The notes beneath the pieces are model-generated. The model made no database searches. It was not told the origin of the DNA and saw only the letters and a program-made list of their open reading frames with translations. From assembly GCA_001949185.1 (NCBI GenBank), contig BDGG01000001.1, forward strand, positions 5,509,527 through 5,573,526: DNA of 64,000 nucleotides, read 5' to 3'. The stretch comes from Ramazzottius varieornatus. Lineage: Eukaryota > Tardigrada > Eutardigrada > Parachela > Ramazzottiidae. This document shows positions 13,132 to 23,695 of this stretch, piece after piece. The translations under genes and the position numbers were made by a program. Within the stretch, counting starts at the first letter, position 1; each line of letters opens with the position of its first letter.

Positions 13132-13589
13132 GGTGAGCTGCAGCGCAGTACAAAGTAAGAGAGAATAGTAAGAATATGATAAGCGCGAATTACAAGCATA
13201 CTGTTCGCCAAATTTTTTGAACAACAGAAGGTCCGTAATTCGAATTTTGCGAAAAGTTCGAACTTCCCTCACTCACGCTTGATTTGTGTTGATCAAGCTA
13301 ATATAGGAAGACGTTGGCGGCTTCAACAAGTTTCGCAAGCAAGACTGAAGACCACTATTACATTAGTCCTTCTCACGACGAGCTGTTTAAGTCGCTCGCG
13401 GCTGATTCAAAATTCAAAATTCAAACTTCCTTGATCACCTGAAAATGGTCGAGAGTGATACAGAACTCAGTTTTCGCAAACTTTGGATTACGAAGCCTCC
13501 GCTCTACTCTAAATTTCGTAAAATGTATCTTTTCTGTTCTGGTTCTGCTCGCTTTACACCTTCAATTTGTACCCTATTTTGACCTCGTA

Positions 13590-14877
13590 ATGCCGTGCAC
13601 TTCTGAAAGAAAGCGTCTTGTCTGGAAGAATGGGTGGTTGCACGGAAGTTAACGAAAATGAATCTAGACCTTGACGAAGATGACGACTACGACGTTGAAG
13701 TGGACGTTACCATCATGCTGCTGCAGCTCGTCAGTGCTACTCGATACCTTCAACGACCGGAAGTTCCCAAGAGTAAGCACTTCGTACAGCCCGTGTTTCC
13801 ATTTCTGGATGATGAACGCTTTAAAGAAGAAGTCAGGATGTCATGTGAGTCGTTCGAGACAGTACTGCGAAAGATCGAAGGACACGACGCGTTCCATCGA
13901 CCAAGTAACAACTCCCAATCTGATCCGCGATTGCAGCTTCTAATCTGTGCCTATCGTTTCCGAAGTTCGGGAAGCTCCTTGTCCGTGGGGAAGACAGCAA
14001 GACGCTTTGGAGTGTCAGAAGGGTTTGTGATCCTGTGTACTGGCAGATATATTGAGGCTCTACTGTCATTGGGAGGAAGCGAAATTACCTGGCCCAATAA
14101 GAAGGAAAGAGCTTCCATTAAGGTGCGCGTGCTGGCTCTGGGAAATTTTGTAACGCGGATTAAATCGCGGTTATAGTCTCGTATTGCTTATATGCACGTA
14201 TTCTTGGCGATTCTGGATTTCCTGACTGTGTCGGATGGCACTCTCTCCCACTGGAATACAAGCCTACAAACGACGGTGAGGATTACTGGAGCCACAAATC
14301 CCGATATGGAATCTCGGCCATGGCTGTATGTGCCGACAAACGTGAAATCCGTTACCAGTTTGTCGGATTCTGTGGTTCAGCTCATGATATGAGGATTTAC
14401 AATAATTTACCCATGGCAAGTCAAACTTCGAAGTTGTTCTCACCCGGGGAATATCTTCTCGCTGACAGCGCTTACACCACAGCAGCTTGTATCGTTGCAT
14501 CCTACAAGAAACCCGCCGCAGGAGCCATGTCGACTGATAACGAGCGTTTCAGTCGCTACCACTCTTCCGCAAGAATCAGAATCGAACACACTATCGGTAT
14601 TCTGAAGGGACGTTTTCCCTCCTTACGGGCCCTGAGAATCGAATTTCACGATAAGAAAAGCCACAGAGCAGCTGTAGACTGGATAAAAGCCCGTGTCGTT
14701 TTACACAACATGTTACTGACGGATAGCTACTATGATGACAACTGAACAAAGTACCGAGAACCGGATACACCAGACGTTCCACAAGATGCAGCTCTATTGA
14801 ATGGAAAAGGGTTTAGAGAGAACATCAATCGAAGAGTCCTCATCATCAAAAAGTCGAGCCGACGTTTTAATCAGTAA
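13590..14877 (+). pseudogene. PIF/Harbinger copy B transposase (HARBI1-like), broken
   Basis: A paralogue of the copy A transposase, starting MPCTSERKRL. It shares VPKSKHF, RFGVSEG, EYKPTND-GEDYWSHKS (partly frame-shifted near 14230-14330), LLADSAYTT and RIRIEHTIGILKGRF. Breaks: a deletion/frameshift just after the start (residue about 10), a gap around 14130-14300, and an in-frame TGA inside DDN-TKYREP near 14743. The catalytic D, D and E positions are all present in the DNA. The copy lies head-to-head with copy A; their transposase starts are about 460 bp apart. Confidence 0.85.
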
Positions 14878-15290
14878 AACGATTCTTGGATAAGTCAAGT
14901 TGTAAAGCGAACTTTTTATAAATTTGAAATTCACGTATTTCCTTTCGTTCTTCTCGGTCTCTCTGTTTCTCATCGTACTCGAACTGCCGTTGTGACCGAC
15001 GTTCTTCCCGTTCCTCTTGGGCAATCCTCTGTGCCAGCTCCCACTTCTTTTCTTCTAGCAACAGTTTCCTTTCCGCGATGGCCAGCTGATCCTTTGTACT
15101 GGCATGTAGAGCTTCGGCGACGCTCAGTGGTTTCTGTTGGGTTTTGCTTTCCTGCACCTTCTTCTCGGGATTTCATGACACCTTTCTCTGCGGGGTGGAG
15201 TTGCCTGAGCTCGGAGTACTGGGAGGTGGAAAGCTGAGTTGTCAGCCATGTCGAGTTCTCGGGTATATCATTATGTCTTCCGCTCACTTG
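14867..15290 (-). mobile_element. PIF/Harbinger copy B, C-terminal part of ORF2
   Basis: The minus strand encodes the coiled-coil end of the accessory protein (STKDQLAIAERKLLLEEKKW and a following E/R/Q-rich helix ending NRFTD). It matches the equivalent helix of copy A at 11580-11867. Its stop overlaps the 3' end of the copy B transposase by about 11 nt, the same convergent layout as copy A. The Myb-like half is not recognisable upstream of about 15290, so the element is truncated. Confidence 0.7.
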
Positions 15291-15559
15291 AATCGTTACT
15301 GTAGTGATTCAGCAAGCGTTGCAAACATGATAATCCAGAACACATCATCTTGCTTCACAAATTCTTTTAGTATTACCGCAGATTTCCAAGTTACCGACTA
15401 TCCAGAGTGCCAAACAAGTCAGAGTTACTGTCCCAGGTTTATGTCTTGACGCTGGGGTGGCTTTCGAAGCGACTGCCAACATTTCCATTTCCCCTATCCG
15501 ACTTCTTTCTGGCGTATGATAACATGTAGGTGCCTTCACCTTACGTAACTTCCCTCCCT

Positions 15560-15960
15560 AAACCAAATTTTTGCAGGTGCAACTTCGGGCGTTTGGGAGC
15601 TCTTCACCAGCCTTTACCTGCCAACTTTCCTGCCCAATACCATTCAATATGGAGTCAAATCCAGCTGATCATTGACTGCCTTCACCTGAAAAATCACAAA
15701 AGGGCTTCCTGCAGCCAGATCTACAATCCAAAACTGTTTACAGAAGCACACCCGGCAGCAACCGAGGCAAACACCATGGCCGCCGAACAGACGTTCTCTT
15801 GCCTCACCAAACTGAAAAAAAACAACTTAACGCTATGAACAAAAGCAACCAGCTGTTCTTCTTAAATCGATCGTTGTCAGACGTAACGATCATCTGAAGG
15901 GATGTTTGTTACGCAAAGAAGCACCGGTTCGTGTTGGTACGAGAAGCGCTTATCAGAGGG
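15560..15960 (+). mobile_element. Fragment resembling the C-terminus of a KDZ-type transposase
   Basis: The reading ANTMAAEQTFSCLTKLKKN, continued one frame over as LNAMNKSNQLFFLNRSL, resembles the conserved end of Kyakuja-Dileera-Zisupton transposases (AEQTF...N-M...FL-R). Only about 400 bp can be recognised, and frame breaks show it is dead. Confidence 0.4.
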
Positions 15961-16019
15961 CTGGACTCTAAATAAGGGTTCCTCAACAAACTTTCCTCCC
16001 AACAGATAATTAACTGAGA

Positions 16020-16360
16020 ACGACTGTGGCTACCTACCACCAATGACCATAGGCAGCCAAGCTCACTGGGAATCTTGACCGTGCAGGCTCAATAAGCGAA
16101 ACGGTGGCTAACTGAGAGAACGCAGCTAACAGGGCGAATGGAGGCTGAAAGGACAAACGGAGGCTAACTGGGCGAACGGGGCGAGCAGACCTAACGGGGA
16201 CTAACAAAACTGACGGGATCGAACAAGCCCAACGCACAAAGCTGACTGGGGGAACAGAGGCTAACTAGGACTGACAAAACTATGGCAGGTTAACAAGACT
16301 AACGGGATCAAACAGGCTTAGCTGCGGCTAACTGGGCGAACCAAGACCATCGGGAACGAA
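16020..16360. repeat. Degenerate tandem repeat of GGCTAACTGGGCGAAC type
   Basis: The phrases GGCTAACTG, GGGCGAACGG, GACTAACAAAACTGACGGG and GATCGAACAAG recur in loose order over about 340 bp. No coding content is supported. Confidence 0.6.
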
Positions 16361-16454
16361 CAGGTCAAACTCGATCTCATTCTGATGAATAGCACTAACG
16401 TACGCTAGCGGTAAACAACGCTGCTAACCGACGAACTTCCTCCAAGCATGCTAC

Positions 16455-16870
16455 CCATCCGGATTTGGTGTACAAACCATGACATACCTGACCGGATAGC
16501 GCACTGAATTATTTAAATAACTCGAAATAAAAAAAATTTGTCAGAAGGGGCTTAAAGTAGGCCTTTCAAGATGGCGGCTCCAGCAACCTGTTTGTATTCG
16601 ATCGGGCCTCGGGTATTTGAGCGGAACAAAATCCGAATTGCTCCCAGCTTTGATCGATTTTCATTTGGTGAACTGGTTTAAGTCCCTCTCCAAGCCATGG
16701 TTTTATCCGGATAGAAAGTTGGATGGATGGAAGACCCATCCGGATTGCGTCCGGATGGATGGGATTTCCTATCCGGTTTGGCGATGAATGGATAGGAAGC
16801 TCATCCAATCCCATTTCTATCCGGATTGATCCGGACCCATCCGTGGTCGGATTGGATTTTAACAACCCTA
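16455..16870. repeat. Cluster of ATCCGGAT palindromes
   Basis: Many copies of CATCCGGAT and variants on both orientations occur between 16457 and 16850, densest at 16700-16850. This gives a self-complementary, hairpin-prone stretch just downstream of the Slo-like gene. It looks like satellite or MITE material. Confidence 0.6.
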
Positions 16871-16991
16871 CTCGTGATGAAACAACGCTAATCACCCAAG
16901 GGCTACAGAGGGTCACGCAAAGCAGTCACCTGGCACGCCAACTTTGTGCTGTGCTATGGCAGACATTAATCTTTCTCATTATCTGTTGTTT

Positions 16992-19900
16992 CTAAAAGTG
17001 CTGCAGAGCTATCAAGAGATCATCGTCATGCAGTAGCGTATCTTGTGGCGGATTACACATAACAAAACGTTGGTTCTTCCTCCTGCCATCTGTCCGACGG
17101 AACACTCCAAGCGATGTGATATTCCGCGTGCGAAGTAGCTCAACGTAGACTTGCCCGTATGTATTGACTTTCTCCTGAAAAAACGACAATGATACGTTTA
17201 TTCGCCCATGAACGTGAAACTTGGGATACCCCACCTGCGCGTTCAGAGATTCGAGGACATCCTCTACAGAAGGTTGAACAATCCGAACCCGATCTGGCTT
17301 CCGTTCTAACGGAATATTCATGCCGACTTCACTGTCGATGAGTCCGTCACCTTCTGCCAGAACATTCTCTAGCTCTTTGGATATGGGTCCAAATATCATT
17401 CCCTCCACCACGCTGACCAAAAACGGATCAAAGAAACACATAACCATCAAGAGATCCAAAACGCTGTTTGTGAACGCACGTCCTTCGCTGTAAGGCTGAG
17501 TTAGGTAGAATTCGCGTGTGGATGAATCCGTATCGTCGTCATCCAGGAAAACCACATTTGTTTCTCTGGCTACAGAAATCACGATTCCGGACACTTCAAA
17601 GTATCATAAGTCTTCTTGAACGACGCAAACTGCGTCATAGTAAGCGTGTGTTGCGTGCAGTACCATCCCCGTAAACTCTACGCGTACTGTGGACGTCAAT
17701 TCGCGAAGTTCAAGAAGCATTACAGTATACGTTAAGCTGAGTAGCAGCACTGGCTAACCTAGGTCGGTTATAAGAGGCACTTCGGATCCGTGTTTCCAGA
17801 GGGGACTTTTGCTTTCTAGAGGGTTCGCCCGAGACTCTGCGGGGACACCTTCTTTGGAGAACGACGTGGTCCGAACATTGGCTGTTGCCAAAATGACGGA
17901 CTTGTCCAACAAGGCTGGGTCTTGATCCTTGAGATCCCTACTGACAGTCGGTGCGCTCATTATGACGCACATTTTGCACGTCATCAAACTACAATATGAA
18001 AGTCTTATGTCAAGCGAGTAGTCGCCTTGTGAAACTCTACATATCGACTGCGTGTATCAGGCATATCTTACCTTGCTCGACGAAGGTCTCCACGTTTCAA
18101 TGCACTTCCCTGAGAACAACGGAGTGAAGCACAGGTTGTGGAGTATGTGCTGTTCGAGATTACTGATCGAGAAAGCGTACCTCAAGAATATAAATTTGTG
18201 GCAAGTTGCCGATAACGGGCCACTCCTTCTCCAGAAAGCCCTTGTTGCTGACAAGCAAGATATCGTGTAGTTCTTCGTAAGGGATAGCAGCGGAACGTAG
18301 TGGCAGTACGAAATTGGCGAGACCGATCGCTTCGTTTTCTTTTCCAGCAAGAACGCAGAGTACAATGTGGTTGCTAAACGTTTTTGACGATTCCTTCTTC
18401 ACGTCCTGCAATAACGTTTCATGAACCAAGCGAACAATCCAAACGCTTTTGCATCACGGATTGTACAAACTTACGACAATGACTGTGGAGATATCCGGTG
18501 CAGGTACCCAGTAAAACATGCCGGTAGAGTCAAGTTGCTGGTGGCCGTTGATAGGCTGGTCGCACCCCATCGCTAGACAGAGCTCAGAGGGTCCTCCAGG
18601 AGGGTTCTTTGTGCAGGAAGTAGCAAGCGTATCGGCGGGAGACACGTTGGGACAGGACATATTTTTCTTAGTTTCTACCTCTAGCGCTGAGTTGGCTTCC
18701 AGTTCGGTGCGTGATGGTAGTTCTTCCACTGTGTGGGTGCTGCTCTTCTTGGCTTCTCTTGCAGTAGGCATGTGACATTTGCATTTTTTGATGGCTGACA
18801 GTTCGACGTTTTCGTGACAGTTCTTACAGTACACTCGAACCCTGCATAAAGTTGTAGTGTGGGTTATAATTAGGCTCAGCAGGCTGAAACTATGGTCACA
18901 TGCCGAAAGGTTGTACATTACCTGTCCACTTTACTGCTTCTCTCACCCAGGAAGAAACCGATTGTATCAGTAGTAATTGTTCCACCACCCGCAATCCCGT
19001 CGATGGTAGCGCTGCAGGCACATTGTTCTGGATTGTGATGGGTTGCAAGAAGGACCAATTTTAGCCGGCGATAACAGAAAATGCTCGCTTCTTGGAAGTT
19101 CATCCCGACGAAGAACGGACTGAATTTTCGATAGTAGATCTCGAACCTGGTTCCACGCTGGTAATCGTCCATCCATGACTTTTTATGCTGGAGATTGTTG
19201 AAACTTTACAAACCTGCCTATATTTTTCTGCTGGCCGGAAATTGTTTACCTTGATCTTCGATCTGGATGAGCGTGTTGTAAAGAGGTTGGCCATCAACGT
19301 TGAAAAGCCTTGTGCGACACAGCTTTGAGCCAGAAGTCCCAGCTGTAGTTCCGCCAGGCAGATGACGGAATCTCCATTTAGTGGAGACCAGTGCGGAGTG
19401 TTGAGGACGTGCGGCTAATAAAACTTCTGCTTCATCAAGCAGCCAGTGAAGTACTGTAGTGCTCCTAAATTAACGCGCACTCAACCACGTGATGAGTCAT
19501 CGTTGTCCAGTATGATCAGATGCTACCAGCGTAGCCTGTGTGATTCTCACCCGGGCATCATTTACTGTTCACGTGGTTGAGTGCGCGTTAACTTAGGAGC
19601 ATTACAGTACAAGTTGCGGACGGCCAATTTTCGCACACACTACTTTGAAAGTGAAGTACGTACCTTGTTGTGGAAGTGGTGTAGTTCAACGATAACTCTA
19701 GCATTGTGCTTGAGGTTCTTAGCCGAGACAACCCGCATGATATTTGCAGCGTCGTCAGCATCAGGGTCAAAAGTGTGTCTGCTGCACAGAATCAACGTTG
19801 CTGCCGCCTCCGTCAATGCGACGCGATGAAGGTCCTCGAGTTTCAGCATTGAACCTTGTCGGTAATAGACCTTGGTGTGATGCAGCAGGAGTTGGGTTTT

Positions 19901-22900
19901 TATAGCAGCGTCTGGGGGATTGCTGGAAAAACAAACAGACCACAGTACGGTTTGTTAATTTTTCTTTAGTTGCTGTATGTAGTTTTGTTGAAAGCCAGTG
20001 AATTTTAAGAAAAGCACACGTGCCTGTCCTAAATGTGGGAATGGACAAAAATNNNNNNNNNNNNNNNNNNNNNNNNNNNNNNNNNNNNNNNNNNNNNNNN
20101 NNNNNNNNNNNNNNNNNNNNNNNNNNNNNNNNNNNNNNNNNNNNNNNNNNNNNNNNNNNNNNNNNNNNNNNNNNNNNNNNNNNNNNNNNNNNNNNNNNNN
20201 NNNNNNNNNNNNNNNNNNNNNNNNNNNNNNNNNNNNNNNNNNNNNNNNNNNNNNNNNNNNNNNNNNNNNNNNNNNNNNNNNNNNNNNNNNNNNNNNNNNN
20301 NNNNNNNNNNNNNNNNNNNNNNNNNNNNNNNNNNNNNNNNNNNNNNNNNNNNNNNNNNNNNNNNNNNNNNNNNNNNNNNNNNNNNNNNNNNNNNNNNNNN
20401 NNNNNNNNNNNNNNNNNNNNNNNNNNNNNNNNNNNNNNNNNNNNNNNNNNNNNNNNNNNNNNNNNNNNNNNNNNNNNNNATTTGGGGAGGTAGCACATTA
20501 TCAAATTGCTTGCAGGAGAAACTTCGCCCAAAGGTAAATATATCGCATGGCACGTACTTTGGGCGAGTTTCACGATTTGTTTGATATCGTGGGCACGATA
20601 TCAAACAAATGCGGGGATGGGGTAAGAAATGCCTGCCACCGAACTTGACTCTGCGAGCCCATCATATCATACAATGCGCGACACCAATCAAGCAAATGTT
20701 GGAACCTGACAGAAATACCTGTCAGACTGGAAAACGACTTATGGCGGCGATGGCCGCCCATAGGCGCCTGTACTGTATATGGTTGTGTTTGATGTGAAAT
20801 TGGACCACGACAAGCTGATTGGACTCTTACTCGCTGAGAACCACAATCTTGAAGTATTTGCTGCGAATACGCTCTTTCTCGTAGAATTCCCGGACGAAAT
20901 ACTTGAAATTATAGGCGGTGACGTGTCCGGTGAGGATTATGTGTCTACAACGTTCGACAAAATTCACAAGTCAAAGACAGTGCATTGAAACTCTTTTAGA
21001 AACGACGAATTTTTCTTACAGATAACTCGAGGAGGGATGGTAGCTTCTTTGGTACTCTGGCTTCACCTTCATGTAGTCGGCAATCACAGGTATGGCTTTC
21101 GCAACGACTCCCTTCATGTAAACCAAAAACATTGTAAGACTGCATGAGGCTGCTGAAACTTCTGGATAACCGGATGGGCCATCGTTAGTGCCAGAAACCG
21201 ACGTACCAAGGCTAGTAGCTGGAAACTGTAGATAATGATCCTCCCGGTTGCTGTGCGTACTTGCATGTAGCTCAAGTCCAGCATGGAAACTCTGCCATAA
21301 ATATACAGGAAGCACTTCCAAAACCCGGTTGGCTGGCCGTTGTACAAATCTTCTCCGTCTGGAGCATACAGCAATGGATCGCCTATATTTTCCGCCTACC
21401 GGACACAGTACAAGGTCAACCCTCGACGTAGTCTGTACACGCAAGACGAGAAATTATGGTACAGTAAAAATTATGGGACAAGCGGAAAGGACGGCAAAAT
21501 GGCATTACTGTGAGTCGGTTGCGTACGTACGTGCTCCCGTACCGCCGTAGGGAAAAGGCCTGTCCTATAGTTTTTACTGTACCATAACTTCTCGTCCTGC
21601 ATGTACTCTGAATGCCACACTATTAGATTACTCTTTCATCGAAAGTCGAGGGTTCGTACCAGGTGCAGGAATCCGGAAGCAACCATGGTCAGCGAAGTGA
21701 CAACAAAAATCAGTCGGAAGACTTTAGTCTTGTTCGCTGAGCGAAGTAGACCAGTAGCCACTGCAAGGTCGAGTAGCCAGCCGCCAAAGTTGTACACTCT
21801 CAAGAATCCAAAACCTGAAAAATGGATTTTTTGTATACTTGTAACAGGGTCTAGTACGTATAAAGTGGTGGGAAAATACCGATAAATTGTCGGCAAAGCC
21901 ACGGATCGACAACTGCGTTTGGAACATGAAAATAGTCAACCAGTGAATGAAACGATAATACTGCCGGTAGCTTTTTCTCCCGTCCGAGAACCTGTACATG
22001 GAAGTATTGAACTTATTCAAACCTGGCTAAACGAAAATGCCGAAATTGTAAGCACGCACAGAATCCTACCCGGATAAGGAAGTAAATCAAGAGGTACACG
22101 TTGACCGCCAAATCAATCCAATGGAGCGCATGGTTCCTCTCTGCGCAGGCTTCAATCGTCTGGTTTTTGACAGACGCCAACCAAAGATGAATGCTGAGGC
22201 TGATTCCAGAACAAATCACCCCAAGTGACATCTGTGGAAACAAAAAAAACTATCGATTCGTGGAAAAGAAAACATAGACACAGTTGATATCGACTCGTTT
22301 CATTGGTCAGTAAGCTTACCCATAACCTCCCGATTAAGTTGTGCTCAGACGCTGCTGAGACTATGAAAGCTCTAACTGGCCACCTTGTTCTCTTCTTCCG
22401 GGCAAGTTCTCTGATTTGCTTTCGGAATGTGATACTATTCGGGGTAGTATCATCTGTTGCTTTGTCTTGCAGAGGTTCCTTCTCTGGCTCATTGGCATCA
22501 TGCTTTCTGCCGTGTGTATGCCTATAATCAACGTCGTCCAAGTCTTCCGGAAGATCTCCGCAGGACAATAGGCGGCGAAAGAACTGAAAGATGGTTTGGT
22601 GGTCGACGATTAGCGCGAGAGCAATCGCGAGAAGAAAGCCAACGCCGAAGTAGACGTAAGCTAACTCTGGTCGGCCCAGCAGGTAACATGGAACACCGTA
22701 TTGCCTGTAAGGAACTGAGAAAGTACTGTACGGTCCATCCTACAGAAACTTCGATCTACTGTAGTTCCGCGTGCGCCATGTACCAGATAAGAAGCAAGGG
22801 TGTGACTCACCAGCTTCCAGTGGATGAATTTCCAATAGAAGAGTTGAGTAACGGCGGGTGGGAAAAGTTGCCGAAACGTTCTAATAGAGCTCTGTGTTTG

Positions 22901-23004
22901 GGTACTGCAGGAAACGGCATCGCTAAACCTCCCATCCCTCGTCTACCGCCACCACCGTCGCTCCCTCGGGCTTCGCCATCGCCGCCGCCGAACTTACCGT
23001 CCAT
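16992..23004 (-). CDS. Slo-family (BK-like) channel homologue without a canonical K+ selectivity filter
   Basis: Sixteen exons join in phase (23004-22811, 22704-22320, 22231-22070, 21991-21880, 21814-21660, 21395-21207, 21111-21020, 20944-20831, 19922-19664, 19414-19250, 19187-18922, 18841-18475, 18405-18181, 18109-18072, 17988-17759, 17569-16992) to 3531 nt, 1176 residues, the length of Slo1. The order is: Gly-rich extracellular N-terminus, S0 ([18 protein letters not shown]), S1-S3 (LVDYFHVP), S4 ([11 protein letters not shown]), S5 (SGFLHL), pore (AENIGDPL...FWKC...TATGR), S6 (AIPVIADYM), RCK1 ([20 protein letters not shown]), linker ([11 protein letters not shown]), RCK2 ([33 protein letters not shown]) and a calcium-bowl region ([19 protein letters not shown]). 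The 22 residues between WKC and GR match BK in number, but TVGYGD is replaced by MLDLSY. In S4 only one of the three central arginines remains. The N gap lies inside intron 8, so no exon is missing. Known BK channels are K+ channels gated by voltage and Ca2+; here conduction of K+ is doubtful (inference). Confidence 0.92.
18072..18109 (-). other. 38-nt micro-exon of the Slo-like gene
   Basis: Exon 14 encodes [12 protein letters not shown] plus two bases. It joins PQIYILE to [13 protein letters not shown] and corresponds to the conserved RCK2 turn of Slo channels. Both neighbours splice to it in phase. Confidence 0.85.
19451..19610. mobile_element. MITE family A, copy 1 (GTACTGTA ends)
   Basis: Terminal inverted repeats of about 40 bp begin GTACTGTAGTGCTCCTAA on the left and are mirrored at the right end. 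The inner part contains GTGATGAGTCATCGTTG and CTCACCCGGGC. The element lies in the intron 19415-19663 of the Slo-like gene. A diverged copy is at 58366-58515. Confidence 0.85.
20015..20480. mobile_element. MITE family E end running into the assembly gap
   Basis: The left flank of the gap (CACACGTGCCTGTCCTAAAT, then GTGGGAATGGACAAAAAT) matches the end of the complete element at 27132-27298. The assembly gap 20053-20479 therefore probably contains this element, which explains why it did not assemble. It lies in intron 8 of the Slo-like gene. Confidence 0.7.
20575..20610. repeat. Perfect 17-bp inverted repeat beside the assembly gap
   Basis: ATTTGTTTGATATCGTG, spacer GG, then its exact reverse complement. 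It is intronic. Perfect arms this close to a gap could be a real hairpin or a fold-back join made by the assembler. Confidence 0.8.
21435..21606. mobile_element. MITE family B, copy 1 (GTACACGC ends)
   Basis: This is a 172-bp element whose ends are near-identical inverted repeats of about 45 bp (left GTACACGCAAGACGAGAAAT; right mirrored ending GCATGTAC, with TACAGTAAAAA inside). It sits in intron 5 of the Slo-like gene. The longer relative at 61852-62325 shares the termini. Confidence 0.85.
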
Positions 23005-23009
23005 CAGCC

Positions 23010-23695
23010 AATAACGATAAGCTTACGAATGTATCCAGGTTCCGGAAATATGCTCCAGCTCGAGAAGTAACTTACTTCCATGTCATTCGCATATAAAATA
23101 CAATGGATATGTGTGAGATTGTACTAGAGAAAATACGTTTCACGGTCAAAATATGCAAAATGCGTTATGCGCTGTGTTTGCCGGCACTTTCGTCCATGCG
23201 TTGTTACCTATGTACTGTGTCTCCTATAAAATCCGTGCACCGTTGTGCTCCCTTGCCTTCACAGCCATGCGGCTCGGAACGATCAATGCAGCTACAGTAC
23301 CTCGCCACACAAGGCTGTTGAGTAAGCTCGGTTTTCTATGTAAACGAGTCTCGCGTATTACACCTGTCAGTCCGTCAAGTCAGCGCATTTGGGTCTCGTT
23401 CCTTTGCATGAGCCAGCACTGAGCGAGTTCATGGACATACTTACACGCGTACGTCGTATTCGCCTAGTTTATTTACGATGTTACGAATGCAGCCAATCAT
23501 TTTCATATTTTCCCTTTGATAAGTCAGCTTGCATGATAGACGGTTCTTGAAACTGCTGATTTCTAAACTTGTTTTTTGGGAGCAAGATAGCTAATTGGAA
23601 AAATCGGAACGCTGATGGGTAGAGAGAGGCAACAAAATCGGCGAGGAACAATGCTCAGGCACGGAGCGCCATCTGGAAACTTATCGTGAAGTACG
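23010..23695. other. Intergenic, between the divergent side of the Slo-like gene and the saposin gene
   Basis: It should hold the promoter and 5' UTR of the Slo-like gene. A TATA-like CATATAAAATAC lies at about 23089. Open frames up to 89 codons are unsupported. Confidence 0.4.

Noticed and set aside
20029-20604. Long open frames across the N run
   Set aside because: They are artefacts of translating N; only a few real residues lie at the ends.
20615-20761. Possible extra Slo exon reading [16 protein letters not shown] on the minus strand
   Set aside because: Exon 8 joins directly to [10 protein letters not shown] at 19922 in phase and matches the family; the extra segment has no counterpart.
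20779-20988. Plus-strand 69-codon open frame over the Slo-like gene
   Set aside because: The minus strand here encodes RCK1 ([16 protein letters not shown]) with matching splice phases; the plus frame is its shadow.
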